Source: Bacteroidales bacterium
GTDB taxonomy: Bacteria; Bacteroidota; Bacteroidia; Bacteroidales; P3
Direction of reading: 5' to 3'
Assembly: GCA_017545365.1 (NCBI GenBank)
Contig: JAFWOP010000055.1
Location: 1-23,654, forward strand
Length of the DNA: 23,654 nucleotides
The notes under the pieces were generated by a model. The model saw only the letters and a list, made by a program, of their open reading frames with translations. It had not been told where the DNA came from and made no database searches. Numbering within the stretch: position 1 is the first letter of the stretch; each line of letters starts with the position of its first letter. The position numbers and the translations under genes are program-made. Positions 1-7,100 of the stretch are shown here, one piece after another.

Positions 1-2
1 AC

Positions 3-134
3 TACTACCTCCACCGCTCCACCAATGCCTCTGCCGAACAACTCAACTCTAAAATCAAGGCTTTCCGAAAGTCCCTGCGTGGTGTCCAAGACCTCAAATT
101 CTTTTTCTTCCGCCTGTCAAAAATCTACGCCTAA
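3..134 (+). CDS. Transposase C-terminal fragment, ISAon1-like (partial, cut by window edge)
   Basis: An open frame enters from the left edge and ends at TAA 132-134, giving 43 residues. The tail reads YYLHRSTNASAEQLNSKI followed by KAFRKSLRGVQDLKFFFFRL and ends in KIYA. I recognise this as the conserved C-terminus of Bacteroidetes ISAon1-type transposases (ISL3-like DDE enzymes), where the pattern S-x-N-A-x-A-E then K-x-K-x-F-R and F-F-x-F-R-L is typical. The rest of the enzyme, including most of the DDE core, lies outside the window. I could not define the terminal inverted repeat of the element, so the right-hand end of the insertion sequence is not placed. Whether the copy is intact cannot be told from here. 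Confidence 0.72.
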   Translation, partial: YYLHRSTNASAEQLNSKIKAFRKSLRGVQDLKFFFFRLSKIYA

Positions 135-246
135 ACACAGGAGTTTGCAGCTGAACCCTCCTGAATCAGTGTGATTTCACCGTGTCGTCTACGGCGACCT
201 GGAACTATTATCTTCTCGTTATGGTTGCAAGCCCTGAACCTAAAAG

Positions 247-278
247 AACAAGGACGACCTGTTGAGGTCGCCCTTGTT
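247..278 (-). terminator. Rho-independent terminator of the BspA-like gene
   Basis: Inverted repeat with arms 247-260 and 265-278 (one internal mismatch, loop GTTG). Read on the minus strand it is followed by a T-rich stretch. It lies about 27 bp past the stop codon of the minus-strand gene ending at 305. The 135-304 interval holds nothing else I can support. Confidence 0.7.
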
Positions 279-304
279 TGCATATAGATGTTCTTTCGGT
301 CGTG

Positions 305-2791
305 CTATCTCATTACAACAACCTTTTGTGCTGGTAGTGTGCCGATTTTGACGATGTAAACGCCCGACAGCAGGGAGCGGTTCTGCACCATGCGCCCTGT
401 GATGTCGTACACCCGTACCTCTTCATCCACCACACCCTCGACATGGATGTGTCCGTTGGACACGCTGATGTGGATGTCGTCTTCCCCAACTTCGCCTATG
501 CCTTGTGTACCATTAGCGACGAAATAGCCTATGATGGTGGTGCCGTTGGTGACGGTCAGAGTATATGGGTTGTCGGTGCTGCCCGTGCTCCAGTGGTCGA
601 ATCGGTATCCGTTGGCTGGCACGGCGTTCAGTACGGCGTTGGGGTTGGAGCAGGACGGCTCGGTCAGCACCTGCACTGTACCCATACTTTCGTCAGCCGA
701 CACAGCAGAGAACTCGAACTGTTGCTCTGTCTCTATATAATTGGTAAAGTATGGCAGTTGGGATACATAATTCGCCAGACTTCCGCAAGGTATATACACA
801 GGAATATTTGACGGTACATTATTAGAGAAGACATTATTTCCGAGTTGAGGCGGTGTAGTGCTCAAGAATGTCATAGAGGTGAGTCCGCTGCAACCGCTGA
901 ACGCCCCATCCCCGATGATGTTGACGGAGTTAGGGATAGTAACGGAGGTAAGACCGCTACAACCATAGAAGGTATAAGGTTTTATTTGGATGACAGTGTT
1001 TGGTATCGATACCGAGGTGACTTCTACATTATTGATATATAGGTGATGGGCAAAATATAATGGATTTGAATTAATCTCAAGACCTAAAGTGCTGAAACCG
1101 ATACTGCACCATTGTCCTATGGTTCCATTATAATGGACTGCTGTCAGTCCGTAGCAATGTTTGAACGCGTCCCGTTCGATGCTAGTGACGGAGTTTCCGA
1201 TGGTGACAGAGGTAAGTCCGCTGCAATCCTCGAACGCAGAATTACGGATTCTGGTGACGGAGTTTGAGATGGTGACAGATGTTAGACCAGAAAGGCCGTA
1301 ACAGAGGTAAGAAGGTATAGTCCTGACATTGTTGCCAAATGTGAAACTGGTGATGTTTGGGCAATACCCGAATGCATAGGAGTAAGGACTACTATTGCTG
1401 TTACCTGCCGACAGGCAGCTAATAGCGTTGAATGTTACGGAGGTAAGTCCGCTGCAACCGTAGAACGCCCCTTCACCGATGTTGGTGACGGAGTCGGGAA
1501 TGGTGACGGAGGTAAGACCAGAAAGGCCAGAACATAAATAAGGGGGAATGACTCTGACATTGTTACCAAAGGTGAAACTGGTGATGTTTGAGCAGTCACG
1601 AAATACAGGGCAGGTGTTAGTGCCACCTGCCGATGTGCATCTAGCAGCGTTGAATGTAACGGAGGTGAGTCCACTGCAAGGATAGAACGCATCATTACCG
1701 ATACTGGTGACGGAGTTTCCTATGGTTACAGAGGTGAGTCCGCTGCAACTACTGAACGCTCGTACACCAATGCTGGTGACAGAGTTTCCGATGTTGACAG
1801 AGGCGAGGCTGCTGCAACCCGAGAAGGCTTCCTGTCCGATGCTGATGACGGAGTTGGGAATGGTGACAGCGGTGAGGCTGCTGCAAAGTCTGAACGCAGA
1901 CTGCCCAATATTGGTGACAGAGTTGGGAATGGTGACAGAGGTGAATCCGCTACAACCGCTGAACGCAGATTCTCCAATGCTGGTGACAGAGTTGGGGATG
2001 GTGATTGAGGTGAGTCCGCTGCAACCGCTGAACACATAATCCCCAATGCTGGTGATGGAGGTGGGGATAGAGACGGATGTGAGTCCGCTGCAATTGCTGA
2101 ACGCCCCATTCCCGATGCTGGTGACGGAGTTCGGGATGGTGACGGAGGAGAGTCCGTAGCAATAGCTGAACGCTCGTACACCGATGCTGGTGACGGCATT
2201 GGGGATATTGACAGAGGTGAGTCCGCTGCAATCTTTGAACGCCTCATAACCGATGCTGGTGATAGAGGTGGGGATGGTGACGGATGTGAGTCCGTAGCAA
2301 CCGCTGAACGTATGACTTGCGATGCTGGTGACGGAGGTGGGGATGGTGACAGATGTGAGTCCGCTGCAATCACAGAACGCGCCTTGCCCGATGCTGGTGA
2401 CGGAATTAGGGATGGTGATAGATGTGAGTCCGCTGACACTCAAATAACCGCTGCAATCATAGAAAGCCCATTGCCCGATGCTGGTGACGGAATTGGGGAT
2501 AGTGACAGAGGTGAGTCCGCTGCATTCACGGAACGCATAATCCCCGATGCTAGTGACTTGGTAGGTTGTTCCAGTATAGGTTACACTATTGGGAATAATG
2601 AGGCTTCCTGTTGGTGCTGAATAATTAACCCAACCAATAGACTCAGGAAGGACGACTTCTACGGATGTTGAACCACTGAGGATACTATAGTACAAAGTCT
2701 GTCCCGAAGGTGCTACAGCGGAAAAGGAGTATGCGAAAGCCGCCTGACTAAACAATAATGCGGCGAACAAAAGTAATACTTGCTTCTTCAT
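305..2791 (-). CDS. BspA-like leucine-rich-repeat surface protein with C-terminal sorting domain
   Basis: 828 residues. A signal peptide (MKKQVLLLFAALLFSQAAFA, 1-20) is followed by a long run of roughly 20 repeats of about 23 residues, of the form C-S-G-L-T-S-V-T-I-P-N-S-V-T-S-I-G-x-x-A-F. This is the Treponema pallidum/BspA type of LRR (Pfam LRR_5), which forms an extracellular solenoid and in known members takes part in adhesion. After the repeats comes a segment like the bacterial GYRFDHW-S-x-G repeat domain. The last ~65 residues carry the pattern VYDITGRMV ... SGVYIVKI ... KVVVMR, typical of a T9SS type A sorting domain. The expected fate is export by Sec and anchoring on the outer surface. 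The start follows the 107-residue gene by 39 bp, so read-through from that gene is possible. The exact ligand cannot be inferred. Confidence 0.88.
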   Translation of the reverse strand: MKKQVLLLFAALLFSQAAFAYSFSAVAPSGQTLYYSILSGSTSVEVVLPESIGWVNYSAPTGSLIIPNSVTYTGTTYQVTSIGDYAFRECSGLTSVTIPNSVTSIGQWAFYDCSGYLSVSGLTSITIPNSVTSIGQGAFCDCSGLTSVTIPTSVTSIASHTFSGCYGLTSVTIPTSITSIGYEAFKDCSGLTSVNIPNAVTSIGVRAFSYCYGLSSVTIPNSVTSIGNGAFSNCSGLTSVSIPTSITSIGDYVFSGCSGLTSITIPNSVTSIGESAFSGCSGFTSVTIPNSVTNIGQSAFRLCSSLTAVTIPNSVISIGQEAFSGCSSLASVNIGNSVTSIGVRAFSSCSGLTSVTIGNSVTSIGNDAFYPCSGLTSVTFNAARCTSAGGTNTCPVFRDCSNITSFTFGNNVRVIPPYLCSGLSGLTSVTIPDSVTNIGEGAFYGCSGLTSVTFNAISCLSAGNSNSSPYSYAFGYCPNITSFTFGNNVRTIPSYLCYGLSGLTSVTISNSVTRIRNSAFEDCSGLTSVTIGNSVTSIERDAFKHCYGLTAVHYNGTIGQWCSIGFSTLGLEINSNPLYFAHHLYINNVEVTSVSIPNTVIQIKPYTFYGCSGLTSVTIPNSVNIIGDGAFSGCSGLTSMTFLSTTPPQLGNNVFSNNVPSNIPVYIPCGSLANYVSQLPYFTNYIETEQQFEFSAVSADESMGTVQVLTEPSCSNPNAVLNAVPANGYRFDHWSTGSTDNPYTLTVTNGTTIIGYFVANGTQGIGEVGEDDIHISVSNGHIHVEGVVDEEVRVYDITGRMVQNRSLLSGVYIVKIGTLPAQKVVVMR
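855..2560 (-). repeat. ~69-bp tandem repeats encoding the LRR solenoid
   Basis: Coding DNA of the LRR region repeats with a basic period of about 69 bp (23 codons). Several neighbouring copies differ by only a few bases; on the plus strand the recurring words are GATGCTGGTGACGGA and GAGTCCGCTGCAA. Two longer variants (about 1320-1440 and 1545-1665) interrupt the regular pattern. Boundaries are approximate. Such near-identical units can expand or contract by slippage or recombination. Confidence 0.8.
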
Positions 2792-2803
2792 GTTGAAAAT
2801 GTT

Positions 2804-2819
2804 TTAAGTTTTGACTTAA
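2804..2819. other. Small palindrome between two minus-strand genes
   Basis: A perfect 6-bp inverted repeat TTAAGT / ACTTAA around TTTG sits between the stop at 2826 and the start at 2791. It is too weak for a terminator and has no T-run. It could be a small mRNA hairpin or a protein site. Confidence 0.35.
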
Positions 2820-2825
2820 TTCAGA

Positions 2826-3149
2826 TTACTGTCGTTGTTTGTAATAAGGATTGTCTTTTGAGTATTTGTTTCTCTTCAATTGTTCTTCTCTTGCGGCATC
2901 GTTCAAATCATCACTGCGGTTTTTATTTTTCTTTGTTACCAAATTATGGCTAACATTTATCAACTCGGATAGCCCTGCTTGGGAAATGCGAATGGTTTTG
3001 TTTGTGAGGAGAGTTATAAACTCATCATTGTTTCCGTTCCTCTCTAGGATATTCGCTCTCATTTTATTCAAAAGACACTCTTTCTTTTCCTCGTTCTGCT
3101 CTTTCTCGTACAGAGCAGAAAGTTCGTTAAATTCACTTGCAGTTGCCAT
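2826..3149 (-). CDS. Hypothetical protein, 107 aa, of the mobile module
   Basis: I do not recognise this protein. It is highly charged. The first half is likely helical (LYEKEQNEEKKECLLNKM) and the C-terminal third is very basic (KKNKNRSDDLN ... REEQLKRNKYSKDNPYYKQR), which would suit nucleic-acid binding. There is no signal peptide or membrane segment. It follows the serine recombinase on the same strand, but a gap of nearly 400 bp with its own candidate promoter and three hairpins separates them, so it may be a separate unit. Its composition is AT-rich like the recombinase and initiator and unlike the flanking core genes. A small accessory or regulatory protein of a plasmid-like element is one reading, but this is inference from position only. 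Confidence 0.6.
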   Translation of the reverse strand: MATASEFNELSALYEKEQNEEKKECLLNKMRANILERNGNNDEFITLLTNKTIRISQAGLSELINVSHNLVTKKNKNRSDDLNDAAREEQLKRNKYSKDNPYYKQRQ

Positions 3150-3349
3150 GTATTGTTTTCAGTTGTCCTCGGCTCGAAGGGGAATTAAAAATAACGAAGA
3201 AAGTGGAGCCATCCAATTACGCCCTATCCTTTTAGTGTGAGGGCTTCGACTCCCTATTGTATAAAGTATTTGGTGCAATGAATCGCCCCACAAAAGGATG
3301 TATGATAAATATACAATACAATCCACGGAGCATTTCATCTTCCCTTATT

Positions 3350-3364
3350 CCAAATACAATTTGG
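3350..3364. other. Hairpin 3 of the structured leader
   Basis: Perfect 6-bp inverted repeat CCAAAT / ATTTGG with a 3-nt loop. It lies in the 394-bp non-coding stretch 3150-3543, downstream (minus strand) of the candidate promoter at 3446-3453. No T-run follows it. Confidence 0.4.
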
Positions 3365-3393
3365 TGAGTTGTCGAAGTTCACACTATCGGAAT

Positions 3394-3411
3394 AAAGCGA
3401 AAATGCGCTTT
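3394..3411. other. Hairpin 2 of the structured leader
   Basis: Perfect 6-bp inverted repeat AAAGCG / CGCTTT with a 6-nt loop, seven bases from hairpin 1. Confidence 0.45.
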
Positions 3412-3417
3412 CTAACG

Positions 3418-3440
3418 GCAAACGGATTCTCCTCGTTTGC
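3418..3440. other. Hairpin 1 at the predicted transcript start
   Basis: Perfect 7-bp inverted repeat GCAAACG / CGTTTGC with a 9-nt loop. In the minus-strand transcript the loop reads AGGAGAATC, and the hairpin begins almost exactly where the transcript from the 3446-3453 promoter should start. Confidence 0.5.
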
Positions 3441-3445
3441 GACTG

Positions 3446-3453
3446 CAAAAATA
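3446..3453 (-). promoter_or_regulatory. Candidate Bacteroidetes -7 box, minus strand
   Basis: On the minus strand this reads TATTTTTG, an exact match to TAnnTTTG. No clear -33 TTTG was found, although the upstream DNA is very AT-rich. It would start a leader of about 290 nt in front of the 107-residue gene, or a small structured RNA. The rest of 3150-3543 shows no convincing open frame. Confidence 0.42.
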
Positions 3454-3543
3454 CGTAAATTATTTGGATTGAAAAAGAAAAAAGTTTTTCAAGGATTCGC
3501 TTTCATCTTGTAAAAATCTGTAGATACGACGATTCTGTTAATT

Positions 3544-4194
3544 CTATCTGATTTGGAATTCACGCTTCAGTCGTTGCACGGTGCTTTGTGAGGTATCAGT
3601 TAGTTTGGCGATTTCAGCGATTTTATAGCCTTTCCGCAGATACACCAACACGTCTTTGTACTGCTCCTCTTTCTGTTCATGAGTCTTAACGCTGCCTTTT
3701 TTGCGCCCCAAACGACCGCCTTTTTCAATGTAAATTCGGCGACCACTATTCAACCTATATTGGATATTTTCCCTTTCCATTTCGGCACAGGTGCTTAATG
3801 CGGCAATGAGGATTGGAGTAAATAGGCTCTGCTTGCCGTTCTCGTCAAGTAAATTCATCTGTTCCTTATGAAAAAACACGTTGATGTGGCAGTCCACAAG
3901 GTCTCGGACTGTTGCAAGCACTTCAAAGGTATTTCGACCAAGTCTCGACAACTCCGACACCAGCAATGTGCCGACATGATTTTCCTTGCAGTATTGAAGG
4001 CAGTCTGTCAGCACAGGCCTCTCGGCGTTCTTTTTGGCCCCCGAAATATGCTCGGTGTAAACCTTGCATATGTTCAACTTATTGCGGTCTGCATACTCGG
4101 ACAGGTCGATGACCTGTCTTTCTGTATTCTGTCGGTCGCTGGTTGATGATACTCTTGCATAAATGACGGCAGTGTTGTTGCTCTTGGTATTCAT
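3544..4194 (-). CDS. Serine site-specific recombinase (resolvase/invertase family)
   Basis: 216 residues, the usual size of small serine recombinases. The N-terminal catalytic domain carries YARVSS (residues 12-17), with Ser16 at the place of the nucleophile (Ser10 of gamma-delta resolvase). SELSRLGR follows at 80-87, its arginines matching the active-site Arg68/Arg71 pair. The motif AEMERENI (137-144) begins the long E helix, and GRLGRKKGS (160-168) is the minor-groove arm. A C-terminal helix-turn-helix lies at about 185-210 (AEIAKLTDTSQSTVQRLKRE). The family cuts DNA through a phosphoserine link and catalyses resolution, inversion or integration of small elements. Here it sits beside a probable replication initiator, which fits dimer resolution or integration of a plasmid-like element. 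Repeated TTTGAC boxes just upstream are candidate binding sites. Confidence 0.92.
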   Translation of the reverse strand: MNTKSNNTAVIYARVSSTSDRQNTERQVIDLSEYADRNKLNICKVYTEHISGAKKNAERPVLTDCLQYCKENHVGTLLVSELSRLGRNTFEVLATVRDLVDCHINVFFHKEQMNLLDENGKQSLFTPILIAALSTCAEMERENIQYRLNSGRRIYIEKGGRLGRKKGSVKTHEQKEEQYKDVLVYLRKGYKIAEIAKLTDTSQSTVQRLKREFQIR

Positions 4195-4266
4195 AATTAT
4201 CTTTGACTTATTTGAGGTTACACTTTGGGTGCTTTCCTTGCTGCTGTGGCAGACTTTTCTGAATTG

Positions 4267-4307
4267 TTTGACAGCTTTAGTTTTTTGACTGCTTCGCCTG
4301 TCAAAAA
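4267..4307. promoter_or_regulatory. TTTGAC box cluster and palindrome upstream of the recombinase
   Basis: TTTGACAGCTT (4267-4277) and TTTGACTGCTT (4284-4294) are direct repeats 17 bp apart. A third box lies in inverted orientation at 4300-4305. The second and third form a perfect 8-bp inverted repeat, TTTTTGAC / GTCAAAAA (4282-4289 and 4300-4307). The cluster overlaps the -7 box at 4302-4309. This layout suits an operator or recombination site for the adjacent recombinase, but binding is inferred. Confidence 0.5.
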
Positions 4308-4309
4308 TA
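4302..4309 (-). promoter_or_regulatory. Candidate -7 box of the recombinase gene
   Basis: On the minus strand this reads TATTTTTG, matching TAnnTTTG. It lies 107 bp upstream of the recombinase start and overlaps one arm of the TTTGAC palindrome, so a bound protein would be expected to interfere with transcription. Confidence 0.45.
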
Positions 4310-4381
4310 TAACGGATTTTTCTGACTTTTATTACATAAACGCCTTCATTTTCAGTCTATAGGATGTGTATTTCCGTGCTA

Positions 4382-5269
4382 CTAACAAGTAGCCTGTGAA
4401 TGCCACCTTTTTTCGTCCAACAATATATCCATCAGCGAGTAACTACGTCGTCCTTTTTTAATACGAATCAACCTGTCAAGTAGCGCGCAGAAAAGTCTCG
4501 AAAGAGTGCCTTCATCCTGCAATCCTGTATAAAGGTCGATTTCTGACATTCCGAGATTGTTCAAAGACGGTTTCAATGTCTTATGGTTCCCACAGCTGAC
4601 CTCAATGCGGTACATTCGTGCAAAGCCCACGGCATCGGTGATATAGTCCTTATGGCTCTCCTCTTCAATCTCCCTTGTCTTGTTGTACAATTTCAACGAA
4701 AGGGAACCGCTCGAATTCTTGACAACTGGCATCGGGTTTGCCATCGGTTGCTTCCTCGTTGTGTTCCCTGTTATATGCAACACGTCAGCAACTTTTTGTT
4801 CGACACCTTCAACCTTCCTCCCGTTTAGAATCAAGTCATACTCGCTGTTCTTATATAGTTTATAGAACCGACGTATGATACAGAAGTTAAAATCAACGGC
4901 AATATCAATCTTGCTGACTTGCTTGAATTCCAGTCCAAGGATATCTTCAAGATAGTATCGGATGGACACGAACATGGCGTTGTAGAGAGCCTGATTTTCA
5001 TACACTATGTAGACGTGTTGACGGTTTGGGTTCGGGGAGCCAAAATGCAGATAGCCAATGCAGCAGTCAAATACTCCCAGCTCCTTGTTATAGTCCTGTA
5101 CAATAATCGAAAATTCATTCTCATACAAGCGGCTTTGCTCCCGTATCAGGGTCACAGACTCCAGCTCATACCTCTGCACATTCTTGTCGGACAGATAAGT
5201 CCGTACCTCGTCACTGGCGGTGTAAGTGAGTTCCAACCTGTCAAGGTTGATTCGGCTTCGTTTGCGCAT
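4382..5269 (-). CDS. Probable plasmid/phage-type replication initiator (Rep_trans-like)
   Basis: 295 residues from the chosen start. An upstream ATG at 5296 would add nine residues, but it lies inside the -7 box at 5294-5301, so the second ATG (giving MRKRSRINLDRLELTYTA) is preferred. Counting from the upstream ATG, KIDIAVDF (129-136), KLYNKTREI (202-210) and YRIEVS (229-234) appear in the order seen in rolling-circle replication initiators of the Rep_trans/RstA kind (roughly RiDvavD, Y-x-K, YRiEv). I do not see an unambiguous catalytic-tyrosine motif, so the assignment is by overall pattern. It would nick an origin to start replication of a small element. It lies next to the serine recombinase, 187 bp away on the same strand. 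Alternative: another phage-derived DNA-processing protein. Confidence 0.55.
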   Translation of the reverse strand: MRKRSRINLDRLELTYTASDEVRTYLSDKNVQRYELESVTLIREQSRLYENEFSIIVQDYNKELGVFDCCIGYLHFGSPNPNRQHVYIVYENQALYNAMFVSIRYYLEDILGLEFKQVSKIDIAVDFNFCIIRRFYKLYKNSEYDLILNGRKVEGVEQKVADVLHITGNTTRKQPMANPMPVVKNSSGSLSLKLYNKTREIEEESHKDYITDAVGFARMYRIEVSCGNHKTLKPSLNNLGMSEIDLYTGLQDEGTLSRLFCALLDRLIRIKKGRRSYSLMDILLDEKRWHSQATC

Positions 5270-5293
5270 ATTGTTTATATATTTGTACAGAAG

Positions 5294-5301
5294 CAAATAT
5301 A
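5294..5301 (-). promoter_or_regulatory. -7 promoter box of the initiator gene
   Basis: On the minus strand this reads TATATTTG, an exact TAnnTTTG match. The expected start of transcription is near 5287, leaving an A/T-rich leader of about 18 nt before the ATG at 5269. This box is the reason for rejecting the ATG at 5296. Confidence 0.55.
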
Positions 5302-5400
5302 CAACAATTAAGTCTGAATTTGAAAAATAACCGATGGGAAATGAGGCATTTAATAATTTTTAACCTTATCGGTCTTGATGTACCGAGAAGGTGGCAGAAT

Positions 5401-5505
5401 GGGTTTCGTTGGGTCGGGAATAAGATGCCGCAGGTTCCACAACTTCTCCAAGACTTCATGGAACTAGTGCGAAAAAACGACTTCCCCCGCTACCAAAATC
5501 AGACA
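5401..5505. repeat. Homologous block, copy 1 (matches 13791-13894)
   Basis: Bases 5401-5480 align without gaps to 13791-13870 with 56 of 80 identical. After a short divergent stretch and one indel the match resumes at the word ATCAGACA. Read on the minus strand both copies encode a similar peptide (F-S-H-x-F-x-E-x-L-E-K-[LI]-W-x-L-R, then I-P-[DN]-P-T), with several synonymous or conservative changes. Copy 1 has an in-frame TAG in this reading. It is probably a relic of one gene or element family. I cannot name it. Confidence 0.6.
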
Positions 5506-5512
5506 ATCATTT

Positions 5513-5539
5513 GAATTCGTTATACCAATGAACGAATTC
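5513..5539. other. Perfect 9-bp hairpin
   Basis: GAATTCGTT (5513-5521) and AACGAATTC (5531-5539) around a 9-nt loop. No T-run follows. It lies in the 520-bp gap between the initiator and the envelope cluster, just past the homologous block. Confidence 0.45.
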
Positions 5540-5601
5540 TACTAACCTTTGAAAGTCCTCTCTAAATGTTCGATAATCTGTCATTAATCCGCACAAACAA
5601 G

Positions 5602-5631
5602 GCAGACGCGTCCCGCAGCGGGTGCGTCTGC
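5602..5631 (+). terminator. Strong rho-independent terminator, plus strand
   Basis: GCAGACGC (5602-5609) pairs perfectly with GCGTCTGC (5624-5631), with a GC-rich inner CCC/GGG, and a long T-rich tract runs to about 5647. No plus-strand gene directly upstream explains it, since the nearest coding sequence runs the other way. The remainder, 5648-5815, shows no clear promoter; a TGTATTTG at about 5699 is only a near-match to the -7 consensus. Confidence 0.8.
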
Positions 5632-5815
5632 TTTCTTTTTTTTCTTTCGACTTGATAATTCATAGGGTGTAGTCGCAGTATGCAAGGGCATTGAGTTGGT
5701 GTATTTGTCGGCCAGAGGTGGGCACTCAGCCAGATGGTGTCAACTAGAGGTCCTTTTTTTCATTTTTCGGGTGGGAATACAATATTCAGAGGTTTTCCGC
5801 GTTATTGAAAGTTGA

Positions 5816-7081
5816 ATGAAAAGATGTGTGATAATATTATCCTTGCTGCTGTTGTGGCTGCCGATGCAGGCGAGCTATCTGTTGGTGCCGATGGACGAGG
5901 TGCAGAAGAACCACCTGAAGGCCTACGGCATTGCCTATTGGGCGTTGCAGCGTGATGTGGAGGTAACGTGGCTGTTGAACTATCGCGGGGGCAGTTTCAT
6001 GATGAAGTATGCCGACCTGCTGGAGAAGGAGTGCCGTCTGCGCGGTGTCACCGCCGAGGTGATTGCCGACGGACAGTCGAGCGCCATCCTCTCCGAGATT
6101 GCCGACCCGTCGGTGAATATGGATGCCGTGAAGCTGCAGAAAGCTCCCAAAGTGGCCGTCTATTCGCCCAAGAACAAACTGCCATGGGACGATGCCGTCA
6201 CGCTGGTGCTCACCTATGCTGAGATACCCTATGATGTGGTGTACGACGAGGAGGTGATAGCGGGCATTCTGCCCACCTACGACTGGCTGCACCTGCACCA
6301 CGAGGACTTCACGGGGCAGTATGGCAAGTTCTGGGGCAACTACCGCAACCAGCAGTGGTATATCGAGGACGTGCGTGCACAGGAGGCCACGGCTCAGAAA
6401 CTGGGCTTTGCCAAGGTGAGCCAACTGAAACTGGCCGTCGCCCACAAGATACGCGACTTCGTCATGGGTGGGGGTTTCCTCTTTGCCATGTGTTCAGCCC
6501 CGGACAGTTACGATGTGGCTCTGTCGGCAGAGAATGTGGACATCTGCGACGTGATGTTCGACGGCAACCCCATGCAGCCCGATGCCCAAGGGCAGATTGA
6601 CTACAGCAAGACCTTTGCCTTCAAGAACTTCAGGTTGAGCACCAACCCCTACGAATACGAGATTTCCACCATCGACATCGACGACCGTTCGCGCCAGAAG
6701 GCGGTGAACGAGAAGAACGACTTCTTCACCCTCTTCGAGTTCTCGGCCAAGTGGGACTGGGTGCCCACGATGCTCACGCAGAATCACACACGGGTGATAC
6801 ACGGCTTCATGGGGCAGACCACGGCCTTCCGTCGCGAGTGCGTCAAGTCGTCCGCCGTCATCTTGGCAGAGAACAAGGCATTGAACGAAGTGCGCTACCT
6901 GCATGGCGAATATGGCAAGGGGACATGGACTTTCCTCGGCGGGCACGACCCCGAGGACTACCGCCATTTCGTCGGCGACCCGCCCACCGACCTCTCCCTC
7001 TATCCCAATTCACCAGGCTACCGACTGATACTTAACAACATCCTTTTCCCTGCTGCAAAGAAGGAGAAACACAAGACCTGA
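5816..7081 (+). CDS. Secreted Bacteroidetes protein of the 'asparagine synthetase B'-labelled family
   Basis: 421 residues with a signal peptide (MKRCVIILSLLLLWLPMQA). I recognise the family from the segments HLKAYGIAYW, LLNYRGGSF, KVAVYSPK, PWDDAVTLVLTYAEIPYD, HHEDFTGQYGKFW and GGGFLFAMCSAPD. Databases often carry the name 'asparagine synthetase B', but I see neither the N-terminal glutaminase cysteine nor the ATP-pyrophosphatase SGGxDS motif, and the protein is exported, so that name is very doubtful. GGFLFAMCS and the later GEYGKGTWTFLGGHDPE recall glutamine-amidotransferase-like or ThuA-like folds; this is a weak impression. It is the first gene of a cluster running to DsbD, with a 19-bp gap to the next gene. 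The real reaction is unknown. Confidence 0.8.
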   Translation: MKRCVIILSLLLLWLPMQASYLLVPMDEVQKNHLKAYGIAYWALQRDVEVTWLLNYRGGSFMMKYADLLEKECRLRGVTAEVIADGQSSAILSEIADPSVNMDAVKLQKAPKVAVYSPKNKLPWDDAVTLVLTYAEIPYDVVYDEEVIAGILPTYDWLHLHHEDFTGQYGKFWGNYRNQQWYIEDVRAQEATAQKLGFAKVSQLKLAVAHKIRDFVMGGGFLFAMCSAPDSYDVALSAENVDICDVMFDGNPMQPDAQGQIDYSKTFAFKNFRLSTNPYEYEISTIDIDDRSRQKAVNEKNDFFTLFEFSAKWDWVPTMLTQNHTRVIHGFMGQTTAFRRECVKSSAVILAENKALNEVRYLHGEYGKGTWTFLGGHDPEDYRHFVGDPPTDLSLYPNSPGYRLILNNILFPAAKKEKHKT

Positions 7082-7100
7082 CATCATCCAGCATACAACA

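Noticed and set aside
135..170. Imperfect inverted repeat CAGGAG / CTCCTG after the transposase stop as a possible insertion-sequence end.
   Set aside because: The match is short, and I cannot compare it with the other end of the element, which is outside the window.
1726..2439. Long Ser/Pro-rich open frame antiparallel to nothing but in another frame of the LRR gene.
   Set aside because: It is a by-product of the 69-bp periodicity, which keeps all frames open; the LRR frame has the signal peptide and sorting domain.
5320..5514. A 64-codon plus-strand open frame (start MKNNRWEMRHL).
   Set aside because: It overlaps the duplicated block, whose other copy has stops in this frame, and the minus-strand reading is better conserved between the copies. 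There is no promoter or family match.
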